Source: Pseudomonadota bacterium (GTDB lineage Bacteria; Myxococcota_A; Polyangia; Polyangiales; Polyangiaceae). Taken from it: a stretch of DNA of 30,438 nucleotides. Below, piece by piece: positions 1-8,215 of the stretch (positions are counted from its first letter, which is position 1; each line of letters starts with the position of its first letter). Position numbers and translations under genes: made by a program. The notes under the pieces were generated by a model that was given only the letters and a program-made list of their open reading frames with translations, ran no database searches and was not told where the DNA came from. The stretch spans positions 1 through 30,438 of the forward strand of contig JAEXCN010000142.1 of the NCBI GenBank assembly GCA_023402175.1. The letters run 5' to 3'.

Positions 1-14
1 GCCCTGAACAGGGC
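1..14. repeat. Short perfect inverted repeat at window edge
   Basis: Arms GCCCTG and CAGGGC are separated by AA. It lies about 84 bases upstream of the first gene and could be an operator half-pair or the foot of a terminator from a gene outside the window. The symmetry is certain; any function is a guess. Confidence 0.3.
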
Positions 15-97
15 TGAACGGCCGGACCGGCGTCCGCGAGCGCAGGCTTCGTCGGCGCGAGTCCCGCCGTCGCGGACTTGTAGTAGCGTGCCCGCCC

Positions 98-796
98 ATG
101 CCCGGGCGCGCCTGGATTTACGCCATCTTCCTCCTGTCCGGCTTCGCGGCGCTGCTGTACCAGGTCGTCTGGCAGCGATCGCTCTACGCGATCTACGGAA
201 TCAACATCGAGAGCGTCACCATGGTGGTGACCGCCTTCATGCTCGGCCTCGGGGTCGGCAGCCTCGTCGGCGGCGTCGTCTCGAAGGACGCGAAGCGTCC
301 GGTCCTCCTCTACTTCTCCCTCGTCGAGCTCGGCATCGGTCTCTTCGGAATGGCATCGCTCTCGGTGTTCCACGCGGTCGGCAACGTGACGCTCGGAATG
401 AGCGCCGTCCCGACGTTCATCGTGACGTTCCTGCTCGTCCTCTTCCCGACCATGCTCATGGGCAGCACGCTGCCGCTGCTCGTCGCGCACCTCGTCCGCG
501 AGAACAAGAACGTCGGCAAGAGCGTCGGCACGCTCTACTTCGTCAACACGCTCGGCTCCGCGTTCGCATCGGCGCTTTCCGTCCTCGTGATCCTCGGCAA
601 GGCGGGTCAGGCCGGCTCGGTGCGGCTCGCTGCGCTCCTCAACGTCACCATCAGCCTCCTTGCTTATGTCGCGCATCGACGCGCGATGCGTCCGCAGGAG
701 GTCGCCGAGACGCTCGCGAGGGCCATGGCGCCCGACGAGCCTGCCGAACAACCCGCGCGGCACGAGCCCACCGAGCGTGAGATGGAGTCGGTCTGA
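98..796 (+). CDS. Six-TM membrane protein, N-terminal half of a fused spermidine-synthase-like protein
   Basis: The 232-residue product is almost entirely membrane-embedded, with about six hydrophobic segments (near residues 4-24, 43-63, 71-93, 110-133, 146-168 and 175-195) and a charged cytoplasmic-like tail. The first helix carries GFAALLYQVVWQR, the signature of the membrane domain found N-terminal to spermidine-synthase-like domains in many bacteria. It has no methyltransferase-fold domain of its own. The stop overlaps the next start as TGATG, so the two genes are translationally coupled. The next protein repeats the same helix motif (GFIALSYEILWYR), so the pair looks like a 12-13 TM protein split in two. 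The ATG at 98 is preferred because it begins directly before the first helix. Substrate unknown; it could be a transporter-like partner subunit. Confidence 0.85.
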   Translation: MPGRAWIYAIFLLSGFAALLYQVVWQRSLYAIYGINIESVTMVVTAFMLGLGVGSLVGGVVSKDAKRPVLLYFSLVELGIGLFGMASLSVFHAVGNVTLGMSAVPTFIVTFLLVLFPTMLMGSTLPLLVAHLVRENKNVGKSVGTLYFVNTLGSAFASALSVLVILGKAGQAGSVRLAALLNVTISLLAYVAHRRAMRPQEVAETLARAMAPDEPAEQPARHEPTEREMESV

Positions 797-2373
797 TGGG
801 CTTCGCCGTCGCTCTCGTCGTCGCCGCCGCTGCCGGCTTCATCGCCCTCTCGTACGAGATCCTCTGGTACCGCGTGATCTCGTACGCGAGCTGGGGTTTG
901 CCCGGCGCCTTCGGGCTCTTGCTCGCCGCATACCTGTTCGGTCTCGCCATCGGCTCGCGCATCGCGGGCGCGTTCTGCAAGGACAAGACGCAGGCCGGCG
1001 ACACGAAGCAGCTCCGCGCGCTCGCGGCCTTCACGTTCGTCGCCAACGTCGTCGCCTGGCTCGTCGTGCCCGCGTTCGGGTGGAGCTCGAAGAAGTACGA
1101 CTGGCCGCCCGCGCTCGCTGCCGTGGCGCTCGCTGCCGCTCTCCTCGGCGCGATCCTCCCGCTCGTGGCGCACTTCGGCATCAAGCCGGACGACAAGGCG
1201 GGCGCAAACCTCAGCTACATCTATCTCTCCAACATCATCGGCTCCGCGGCTGGGAGCCTGATCACCGGCTTCGTCTTCCTCGACCTCTGGCCGCTGCAGA
1301 CGATCGGAGCGGTCATCGCGTGCATCGGGATGGCGCTCGTCGCTGCGCTCGTCATGCTCTCGGACTTGAAGCACGTCGGCCGCCTCGCGAGCCTCGGCTC
1401 GCTCGTCGCGGTGGCCCTGCTGCTCGTGAAGACGACGCCCGTCGTCTACGACCGCATCTGGGAGCGCCTCCAGTACAAGTGGAAGTTCGACGAGAAGAGC
1501 ACGCGCTTTCTCGACGTCGTCGAGACGAAGAGCGGCGTCATCGCCGTCACGCAGGACGGCGTCGTCTACGGTGGCGGCGCTTACGACGGCAAGGTGAGCA
1601 CGTCACTCCGGTGGGATCGCAACGGCATCTTCCGCGCCCATGCGCTCGCGGCGATGCATCCCGCGCCGAAGAAGGTGCTCATGATCGGCCTCGCGACCGG
1701 CGCCTGGGCGCAGGTCGTCGCCAATCTTCCGCAGGTCGAGAAGCTCACGATCGTCGAGATCAACCCTGGGTACCTGCAGCTCATCGCCAAGTACCCCGAG
1801 GTGAAGAGCCTGCTCACGAACCCCAAGGTCGACATCGTGGTCGACGACGGCCGGCGATGGTTGAACCGCCACCCGAACGAGAAGTTCGACGCGCTCGTGA
1901 TGAACACGACGTGGAACTGGCGCGGACACAGCACGAACCTCCTCTCGGTGGAGTTCTTCGAGCTCGTACGCTCCCGCCTCGCTCCCGGCGGCCTCCTCTA
2001 CTTCAACACGACGTCCTCGGACGACGTGAAGAAGACGGCAGCGACGTTCTGGCCTCACGCGCTGCGCGTCTGGAACTTCATCGCGGTGAGCGACTCGCCG
2101 TTCGCGTTCGACAAGGAACGCTGGCGAGCCACACTCACGACGATGAAGATCGATGGCGAGCCCATCATCCCGATCGAGAACGAGGACGACCAGAAGTTCC
2201 TCGACGAGCTCGTCGACTACGCAGACACCGTGAACAGGCCGCCGACGGACGACAGCCTCGAGACGCGAGAGAGCTTCCTCGCCCGCGCCGATGCCGCCGG
2301 CGCGCTCGTGATCACGGACGACAACATGGTGCCCGAGTGGCGCCAGGTTCTCCGGTTCCAGGACCCACCGTGA
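796..2373 (+). CDS. Membrane-bound spermidine-synthase-like protein with degenerate catalytic motifs
   Basis: The 525-residue product has about seven TM segments in residues 1-225, starting with GFIALSYEILWYR, followed by a soluble Rossmann-type domain at about 245-470. The nucleotide/decarboxy-SAM loop is recognisable (LMIGLATGAWA, 295-305). The following acidic motif reads VEINP (320-324) where classical aminopropyltransferases have an ED/EID-type pair, and DDGRR (350-354) matches the usual D-D/A region. The strand that normally carries the catalytic Asp reads LVMNTTWNW (367-375), with Asn where Asp is expected. I infer the fold is kept but polyamine synthesis is doubtful. It is coupled to the gene before it through TGATG. 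What it modifies or moves cannot be read from the sequence. Confidence 0.85.
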   Translation: MGFAVALVVAAAAGFIALSYEILWYRVISYASWGLPGAFGLLLAAYLFGLAIGSRIAGAFCKDKTQAGDTKQLRALAAFTFVANVVAWLVVPAFGWSSKKYDWPPALAAVALAAALLGAILPLVAHFGIKPDDKAGANLSYIYLSNIIGSAAGSLITGFVFLDLWPLQTIGAVIACIGMALVAALVMLSDLKHVGRLASLGSLVAVALLLVKTTPVVYDRIWERLQYKWKFDEKSTRFLDVVETKSGVIAVTQDGVVYGGGAYDGKVSTSLRWDRNGIFRAHALAAMHPAPKKVLMIGLATGAWAQVVANLPQVEKLTIVEINPGYLQLIAKYPEVKSLLTNPKVDIVVDDGRRWLNRHPNEKFDALVMNTTWNWRGHSTNLLSVEFFELVRSRLAPGGLLYFNTTSSDDVKKTAATFWPHALRVWNFIAVSDSPFAFDKERWRATLTTMKIDGEPIIPIENEDDQKFLDELVDYADTVNRPPTDDSLETRESFLARADAAGALVITDDNMVPEWRQVLRFQDPP

Positions 2374-2384
2374 GGCCCCGCCGC

Positions 2385-2402
2385 CTAGCGCGCGTGCGCT
2401 AG
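2385..2402. terminator. Hairpin between convergent genes
   Basis: CTAGCGC and GCGCTAG form a perfect 7-bp stem around the loop GCGT, 12 bases after the plus-strand stop and 28 bases beyond the minus-strand stop at 2430. There is no T-tract on either side, so if it terminates it may be inefficient or factor-assisted. Confidence 0.4.
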
Positions 2403-2429
2403 CTCGGAGCTCGGAGCAAGGCTCGGGAG

Positions 2430-4238
2430 TCAGTTCACCGTGACGTGCACGTCGGTGATCGGGCGCAAGCCGGTGCCGGCGGGATAGCCGTAGCTCGCCG
2501 CGGCGTCGGTTCCCCAGACCGTGAGCGAGAAGGGGCCGTCGCTCTCGGCCACGTGGCGACCATAGCCACACTCGCCGCCCGCGAACGTCTGCGGGAAATG
2601 CCCTCGCGTCAGCCGAAGCCACGCGTACTCGTACGTCGTGCCGTCGCCGATCGGCTGCCAGCCGGTGACTTCACCGGCGCAGTCGAGCTTCACCGGGGCG
2701 AAGCCGTCTCGCGTCTTTCGGCGCACGAGGGCGATCGAGGTGTCGGCGAACGTGAAGTCCGTGAAGAAGACGTACTTGTCGAGGAACTGATCGGACGGAA
2801 CGATGTTCACGAACTCGGGATCGCCGCCGCCTGACGAGCCGTTGAAGGTCTCGCCCGTCATGTAGGCCGCCGCGTGGAAGGGATGATCCTTGTCCTGACT
2901 CCTCACGCTGACGATCTTGTCGGTGAGAAACACCGCCGTCTGTCCGGCCGCGAGCGTCTCGGGGGCGCCGACAGGGCGCGCGGGATCGTAAGAAAGGACG
3001 GTGCCGTCGGCCGCTCCGACGAGGCTCCACGGAACCTTCTCGCGCGCGTTCGGAATCTCGCTGCGAGGGCGGAACGGTACGAGGGCATATTCGCTGCCCC
3101 ACTGAGCGAGCGGCGCGATCTGCTGCTGGGTCAGATCACACGCCGCGTACGTCGACGGAAGATAGGCGCACTCGGCGCCGCCGAACAGGGCGACGGGCTT
3201 GTTCGATTCGATCGGGCTGCCGGTGAGCTCTTTCGATTGATTGATCTGCAGGACCTGTCCGCGGGACAGCTTCCACGATTGAACCGTGTTCTTTGGCGTC
3301 CCGGCAACGTCGCGACCGCCGGCGACGTCCGCGATGGGACGCATCCGCACTTCCGTGTCGTCCTCGTTCGCGACGACCTGCAGTGTCCGGAATCCACGCG
3401 CCGCGGAGCCACCACCGGCGACGACGATCTGAGCGGTGCTCACGGCGACGTAGTTCGTGCCCCAAGCGGACGTCGGCAGAAGGAGCGTCGCCGTCGGGTA
3501 GTAGGACGATGCGCCGCCGTACGGGAAAATCGAATACGCGCTCACCGGTGCGTCGGTCGTGATGCGAAACGCGCGCGTTACGGCCGTCCCGTGATTCATC
3601 GGATCTTTGTGGAAGGCGGGGGTCACCTCGGCGGGACACTTGGTGCCCTTCCCAGGGCCCCAGTCGTCCGCTTGCGAGAGAAACACGATCGCGACCTCTC
3701 CGGGCGGCAACGCGCCTTGGAGCGGGGTATACGTCGTCGACACCTTGTCCTTGTGCGCGATGTACGTCGACTTCGAGATGTCGAGCGAATCGGCCCCGAG
3801 CGCAGCGCCGATCGTGACCGGACGGTCCCACGTGTTCGCGATCATCGCCGCATAACAGTCGCCGACGTTGTATTCGATGTCGTCGGGCGGAACGGTCCAG
3901 AACTCGCAGCCCATCGATCCCTTCGAGAGCTTCGCGGCTTCGCACGCATCGATGCACTTGCCGTCGCCACACCCCTGGTCGGACGAGCACGTCGCGACTG
4001 TCCGCTCTTCGCCGTCGCAGTCCTGAAGGACTCGCTTCAGGTCGCGCGAGCAGTGGAGGCCGAGGCAGCCCACCGAAGACGCTTCGGCGCTCGCGTCGGA
4101 GGGATCCACGAGCGGGGGCGTGTCGGTGTTTGCGAAGCCTCTGTCCTTGCCCGAACACGCCACGATCGCGATGGCCGCGACCGAGCCGACGACGAAGACG
4201 CTCGAGATCGTCTTGAAACCGCGGCACTCACCCATCAT
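2430..4238 (-). CDS. Lipoprotein with IgGFc-binding-type domain
   Basis: The 602-residue product starts with a signal peptide and a good lipobox (IVAC, Cys28). An Asp/Ser/Ala-rich linker follows, then a Cys-rich segment (about 58-103, eight or more Cys), then a long beta-rich region (about 105-595). That region resembles the bacterial IgGFc-binding-protein N-terminal family: pieces such as VSAYSIFPYGGASSYYPTA and LPTSAWGTNYVAVS are typical of it. In bacteria such domains are thought to be surface adhesion modules; the Fc-binding name comes from a mucosal vertebrate protein and should not be read as a function here. AAAGG lies 10 bases before the ATG. It follows the RCC1 gene by 55 bases and is probably the last gene of the sigma-factor operon. 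Confidence 0.85.
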   Translation of the reverse strand: MMGECRGFKTISSVFVVGSVAAIAIVACSGKDRGFANTDTPPLVDPSDASAEASSVGCLGLHCSRDLKRVLQDCDGEERTVATCSSDQGCGDGKCIDACEAAKLSKGSMGCEFWTVPPDDIEYNVGDCYAAMIANTWDRPVTIGAALGADSLDISKSTYIAHKDKVSTTYTPLQGALPPGEVAIVFLSQADDWGPGKGTKCPAEVTPAFHKDPMNHGTAVTRAFRITTDAPVSAYSIFPYGGASSYYPTATLLLPTSAWGTNYVAVSTAQIVVAGGGSAARGFRTLQVVANEDDTEVRMRPIADVAGGRDVAGTPKNTVQSWKLSRGQVLQINQSKELTGSPIESNKPVALFGGAECAYLPSTYAACDLTQQQIAPLAQWGSEYALVPFRPRSEIPNAREKVPWSLVGAADGTVLSYDPARPVGAPETLAAGQTAVFLTDKIVSVRSQDKDHPFHAAAYMTGETFNGSSGGGDPEFVNIVPSDQFLDKYVFFTDFTFADTSIALVRRKTRDGFAPVKLDCAGEVTGWQPIGDGTTYEYAWLRLTRGHFPQTFAGGECGYGRHVAESDGPFSLTVWGTDAAASYGYPAGTGLRPITDVHVTVN

Positions 4239-4293
4239 CTGGAACTGACCTTTCGAAGCTTCTACGAAGTCTGAATCGCCCCGGTGCCGTGCT

Positions 4294-5727
4294 TCAGAAC
4301 GCGACCTTCACCGGTGTGGCGTGCGGAGCGACGTCGACGGTGCCCTGGCCGAGCTCGCCGTATCGATTGCCACCCCAACAAGCGACGCTTCCGTCCCGCA
4401 AGAGCGCGCACGTCGAGTAGCGCGTCGTGACGACCTGGACGGCGTATCCCTGGAGAGCCTTCGCCGGCGTCAACGACAGGACCGCAGGCGGATCCGCCAG
4501 GGATCCCGTTCCCATCTGACCGCGCGTGTCGTCACCGCAACACTGCACGGTGCCGTCGGTGAGGCGCACGCACGTGGAGAGACGCCCGGCCGCGATCTGC
4601 TGCGGGAACGCGAAGCCCCCCGATGGCGAACGCTGGACCGGCGCGAGCGTCGGCACTTTTCGATCGTTCGGAACGCCCGTGCAGAGTGCGGGGAGCTCGG
4701 TCTTGAGCGTGGAGCCCCAGCAATACACGCGCGCCTTGGCGATCGCACACGCGTGGAACGTGGCCATTCCCGTGTTGTCGACCAGCGACGGGCCGACGGC
4801 GACGTCGACGACGTCCGAGAGGCTGACGTTCTCACGAGGCGCCCCGTCGAGGACGAACGAGGTATCGCGCCCCGACACCATTCCCCAGCTGAAGAGCTGG
4901 CCGTTGGCAGTGACGCCGTAGATCGTGGTGTTGCTGGAGGTCGTGCGCAGGAGGTCCAGCGCGCCGACGGCGGCAACCGCGGGACCGCCGACCGCCGCGG
5001 CGCTGCCCGTGAGCAGCTGCTTTTGCGCGTTCGTTCCCCAGCACGACAGCTCGCCCGTCGCGAGCTTCGCGCACACGCTGCCGTGACCGACATCGACGCG
5101 CACTGCGGGCGCCGTGATGTCGACCGTGCTCGGCGCCGGATGCGCGAGCGCGTCGGACTTCGGCGTGACGCTCGAGAGCCCGAGCTGACCGGTGTTGTTC
5201 GCGCCCCAGCATTGGACGGTTCCGTCCGCAAGCCGCGTGCATGTCACGTCGTCACCCGCGGAGATCTGCGTCGCCGACGTGATCGCCGCCACGACGCGAG
5301 GCACGATGCCTGTCACCAGATCGGCGCTGACCGGAGGACCGGAGCCGTCTCCGGCATCCGTTGCAGCGAGGCCGACGGCGCCCTTCGTGTTGTCGCCCCA
5401 GCACCGGATCGTGCCATCGGCCATCAACGCGCAGACGTGGCGGTCACCCGCTGCGAGTCGCTGCGCGCACGGACCGGAGCCACACACGACCGGTTCGTCC
5501 GAGGGATCGTAGTTCTCGGGCGTCGATACGTCCGCGCCGGCATCCCCCGCATCGGAGACGTCGGACGGCGGCTCGCTGGTCTCGGACGGAACGCTGGAGA
5601 CATCGTTCGCCGCGTCGGGTGTGTCCTCGAAGCCGGCAACGCCTTGCGAGCTGTCGCTGCATGCGAGGCCGAGCGTGACGAGCGCACCACATGCCGCGGC
5701 CGCGACGAGCAACTCCGACCGGCGCAT
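4294..5727 (-). CDS. RCC1-repeat beta-propeller lipoprotein
   Basis: The 477-residue product carries a signal peptide ending near Cys23 (LGLAC; slightly atypical lipobox) and a Pro/Asp/Ser-rich linker to about residue 80. Seven RCC1-like repeats follow, each with the core pattern 'L-x-D/N-G-x-x-x-C-W-G-x-N-x-x-G-x-L-G'. Examples are DGTIRCWGDNTKGAVG and DGSVACWGGNRYGELGQG. The sixth repeat has CCG in place of CWG. Seven repeats are what one RCC1 seven-bladed propeller needs. The start at 5727 is chosen because it opens a clear signal peptide and overlaps the stop of the preceding gene as TGATG; an in-frame upstream start exists but lacks such features. In this family propellers act as protein-binding platforms; here the partner would be extracellular or periplasmic. 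Confidence 0.88.
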   Translation of the reverse strand: MRRSELLVAAAACGALVTLGLACSDSSQGVAGFEDTPDAANDVSSVPSETSEPPSDVSDAGDAGADVSTPENYDPSDEPVVCGSGPCAQRLAAGDRHVCALMADGTIRCWGDNTKGAVGLAATDAGDGSGPPVSADLVTGIVPRVVAAITSATQISAGDDVTCTRLADGTVQCWGANNTGQLGLSSVTPKSDALAHPAPSTVDITAPAVRVDVGHGSVCAKLATGELSCWGTNAQKQLLTGSAAAVGGPAVAAVGALDLLRTTSSNTTIYGVTANGQLFSWGMVSGRDTSFVLDGAPRENVSLSDVVDVAVGPSLVDNTGMATFHACAIAKARVYCWGSTLKTELPALCTGVPNDRKVPTLAPVQRSPSGGFAFPQQIAAGRLSTCVRLTDGTVQCCGDDTRGQMGTGSLADPPAVLSLTPAKALQGYAVQVVTTRYSTCALLRDGSVACWGGNRYGELGQGTVDVAPHATPVKVAF

Positions 5728-6980
5728 CACTTCGCTCCTTTGACGTCTCGAGGCGAGACCTTGTGGATCGCGATGTTGTCGCCGACGACCCAGATGTCGT
5801 CCTTCGAGCGGCCCATCATCGCGTAGAGGTTCGCGGTGACGGGTGTGCTCGTCGGCGTGATGTGCACCGTGCTCCATGCGGTTCCGTCCCAGTGGTTGAT
5901 GCGCGCACGATCGGCGATCGTGAACACGTCATCGGGCGCCGGCCCCCAGACGGCGTAGCGACTGAACGCGTCGGTCTTGCTGTTGAGCATTCCGATCCAG
6001 TTGTTGCGCTTCCATGCGACGGTGCCGTTCATCGGGTCGGTCACGCCGGTCCAGTACATCGCGTTGGCGTAGTTGACCTTTCCGAAGGCCCAGATCGTTC
6101 CGCCGATGGATCCAAGGCCCGAATAGCTGGCGGCAGGGTCGCTGCTCCGCTTGTCCGGGTACGGGTCCTCGTCGACCCAGATCGGCTCCGGTTGGCCGAG
6201 CGCGCGTCGATGGAGGATCAGCGTGCCGAAGCCGATCTTGCCGATGGCCCAGACCTCGCCGTCGTTGGTGCCCCAAACGTTCGTGAGGTCCGCGACGTCG
6301 GTGCGGCCCGAGAGCGGGTCCGCGGTCCACGTCGTATCGGCGGCGCCGCGGAAATAGGCGCGCGCCTTGTACACCGCCGTGCTCTTGCCGACGGCCCAGA
6401 GATCGCCGGCGGCGCTCCCCCAGATCGACGCGATCTGCACCTGCGGCTCGCCGAGATCCTCGAGCGTCCAGGTGATCGACGCCGAAGTCGGCCCTTCACC
6501 GTGCCAGAAGCCTCCTTCTCCGCCGACCCACAGATCGGTCGGACCGCGTCCCCAGATCGTCGACAGGCTGCCCGTCGTGGTCGAAAACTGGATCGCCCAG
6601 GTCGTTCCGTCCCAGCGAAGGATCTTTCCCTCCTCCGAGACGGCCCACGCGACGCCTGCACCGTCGCTCCAGACACCTCGCAGGGTGTGACTGAGCTCGG
6701 CGATCGGATCCGCGGGGAGCGGCGTCTGACACCAGCCTTCGTTCGTGCACGGCCCCGCCTCTACCGGACCTGCATCGAGATAGGCATGCACGTCCGGGCT
6801 TGCGTCCTCCTCGCCCGAGTCCGTATCGGTCCGCTCGGGAGCGTCCGCCGTCGTCGCGTCCGGGCCATCGACGACGGGAGCTCCGCCGTCGTTCGAGTCG
6901 GCACACGCCAGGAACGAGATCGAGGTCGCCCCGACGAGCGCGGTCGTCACGAGGACGAGCATTCGCGGCCGCGTTCTCAT
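5727..6980 (-). CDS. Seven-repeat 'WG/DVWAVG' propeller lipoprotein
   Basis: The 417-residue product has an N-terminal signal with lipobox FLAC (Cys26) and an Asp/Ala-rich linker to about residue 75. About seven repeats of a 40-55 residue unit follow, with the core 'hhxhWGxxxxDhWAhGxxGxhxxWDGTxW'. Clear copies include LSTIWGRGPTDLWVGG, IASIWGSAAGDLWAVG and LTNVWGTNDGEVWAIG; later copies are more degenerate. Seven copies suggest a closed seven-bladed beta-propeller. The start overlaps the upstream gene's stop as ATGA, and its own stop overlaps the RCC1 gene as TGATG. It is a paralogue of the product of 6977-8215 and of the one at 18983-20092. No catalytic residues are apparent; binding or surface display is inferred. 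Confidence 0.85.
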   Translation of the reverse strand: MRTRPRMLVLVTTALVGATSISFLACADSNDGGAPVVDGPDATTADAPERTDTDSGEEDASPDVHAYLDAGPVEAGPCTNEGWCQTPLPADPIAELSHTLRGVWSDGAGVAWAVSEEGKILRWDGTTWAIQFSTTTGSLSTIWGRGPTDLWVGGEGGFWHGEGPTSASITWTLEDLGEPQVQIASIWGSAAGDLWAVGKSTAVYKARAYFRGAADTTWTADPLSGRTDVADLTNVWGTNDGEVWAIGKIGFGTLILHRRALGQPEPIWVDEDPYPDKRSSDPAASYSGLGSIGGTIWAFGKVNYANAMYWTGVTDPMNGTVAWKRNNWIGMLNSKTDAFSRYAVWGPAPDDVFTIADRARINHWDGTAWSTVHITPTSTPVTANLYAMMGRSKDDIWVVGDNIAIHKVSPRDVKGAK

Positions 6981-8215
6981 CGGTCATCTCCCTTCGGTGC
7001 CGGAATGGATCCCGAGAAGCGCAAGATCGTGCCGTCCTGTCCGACCGCCCACACGGCCGAAGGAGAGCTTCCCCAGAGGCCGTAGATGTGAGGCTTGATG
7101 CCGACCGGGAACGCCGCCGTCGTGGCTTCCCACTTCGAGCCGTTCCAGTGGATGAGGGTGCCGTAGTCGCCCGCGACCCAGACGTCGGCAGGACCGGAGC
7201 CCCAGACCGCGCGGAGCTCCGTCGTCGTTCCGCTGTCCACGATTTGCCAGGCCTTGCCGCTCCAGTGACGAATCGTCCCCCGCGAGCCGACGGCCCACAC
7301 GTCGGACGGGCTCGTTCCCCAAACGGCGGTCAGACCGTTGCTCGTTTGGATGTCGGTCTCTTCCCAGCCGGCTACGCCGCCATCCGTGCTCGGCAAGCGG
7401 CGATAGGCGACGCCGCCGCGGTTGGTCGAGTATCCGACGGCCCAAAGCGTGTCGGGGTCTTCTCCCCAGAGGGCGTAGACATTGACGGTGTCGAACCCGG
7501 GCAGCGTGCTCCATGCGATGGGGCTTCGCTTGGTCTGCCACTCCTGGACGTAGGTCTTTGGCTTTCCGATTCCGGCCGGTGGGCTGAAGAGATCCCCTCC
7601 GATGAGCACGTCTTCGTTCTTCGCCCATACCGTCCGCGTGAGGACGTTCGAGTTGATGACGGCGCCGTCGGCTGCTGCCGCCACGCGCTGCCACGTGGGA
7701 GCGCCGGCATCGGTTCCCGTCATGTGGAAGATGACGCTCGGCGAGCTCACCGCCCAGATGTCGTCCGGTCCCGTCCCGACCACGGCGCGAAGCGTGTACG
7801 GCGTCACCGAAGGCATCGCTGTCCATTTGACGCCGTCCCAGTGCACATTGGACCCCGCGGCGCCGACGGCCCAAACGTCCGTCGCGCTCGTCCCCCAGAT
7901 CGCCGCGAGGGCGTAGCGAGCGTCGACGCCCGACGCCTCCGGACACCACGCCGTTTCTGCGCACGAGAGAACGTGCGGTGTGCAGTTTCGATCGCCTGCA
8001 TCGCAGCCTGCGTCGACGCTCGCGTCCGCGCCCGCCTCGTTCACGTCGACGATCTCCGCCGGCCGGTCCGGGACCGTGCTGGCGGGCGGAGGCTGTTCGT
8101 CCGCGAGCGATCCCTGCTCGGCGCAACCGAAGAACGCGCCGAGCGCGCCGGCGCCCGCGATGAGCGACCAGCATCCATAGCTGACGAGCTGTCGCCCCGT
8201 GGGTGTCGCGATCAT
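6977..8215 (-). CDS. Seven-repeat 'WG/DVWAVG' propeller lipoprotein
   Basis: The 412-residue product starts at the ATG that forms a TGATG overlap with the stop of the Cys-rich gene; a longer in-frame start would lie inside that gene and is rejected. A hydrophobic segment ends in FFGC (Cys31), a possible but imperfect lipobox, followed by an acidic Asp/Ala linker and a small Cys-containing part (about 65-95). Seven repeats of the propeller motif follow, for example LAAIWGTSATDVWAVG, LTAVWGTSPSDVWAVG and LRAVWGSGPADVWVAG. The next gene is its closest neighbour paralogue and overlaps by ATGA. The two share repeat architecture but differ in linker sequence, so they are diverged duplicates rather than a recent copy. 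Confidence 0.86.
   Translation of the reverse strand: MIATPTGRQLVSYGCWSLIAGAGALGAFFGCAEQGSLADEQPPPASTVPDRPAEIVDVNEAGADASVDAGCDAGDRNCTPHVLSCAETAWCPEASGVDARYALAAIWGTSATDVWAVGAAGSNVHWDGVKWTAMPSVTPYTLRAVVGTGPDDIWAVSSPSVIFHMTGTDAGAPTWQRVAAAADGAVINSNVLTRTVWAKNEDVLIGGDLFSPPAGIGKPKTYVQEWQTKRSPIAWSTLPGFDTVNVYALWGEDPDTLWAVGYSTNRGGVAYRRLPSTDGGVAGWEETDIQTSNGLTAVWGTSPSDVWAVGSRGTIRHWSGKAWQIVDSGTTTELRAVWGSGPADVWVAGDYGTLIHWNGSKWEATTAAFPVGIKPHIYGLWGSSPSAVWAVGQDGTILRFSGSIPAPKGDDR

Noticed and set aside
98..2373. Calling the pair a working spermidine synthase
   Set aside because: The soluble domain keeps the fold motifs but the expected catalytic Asp position is Asn and the acidic cofactor motif is altered.
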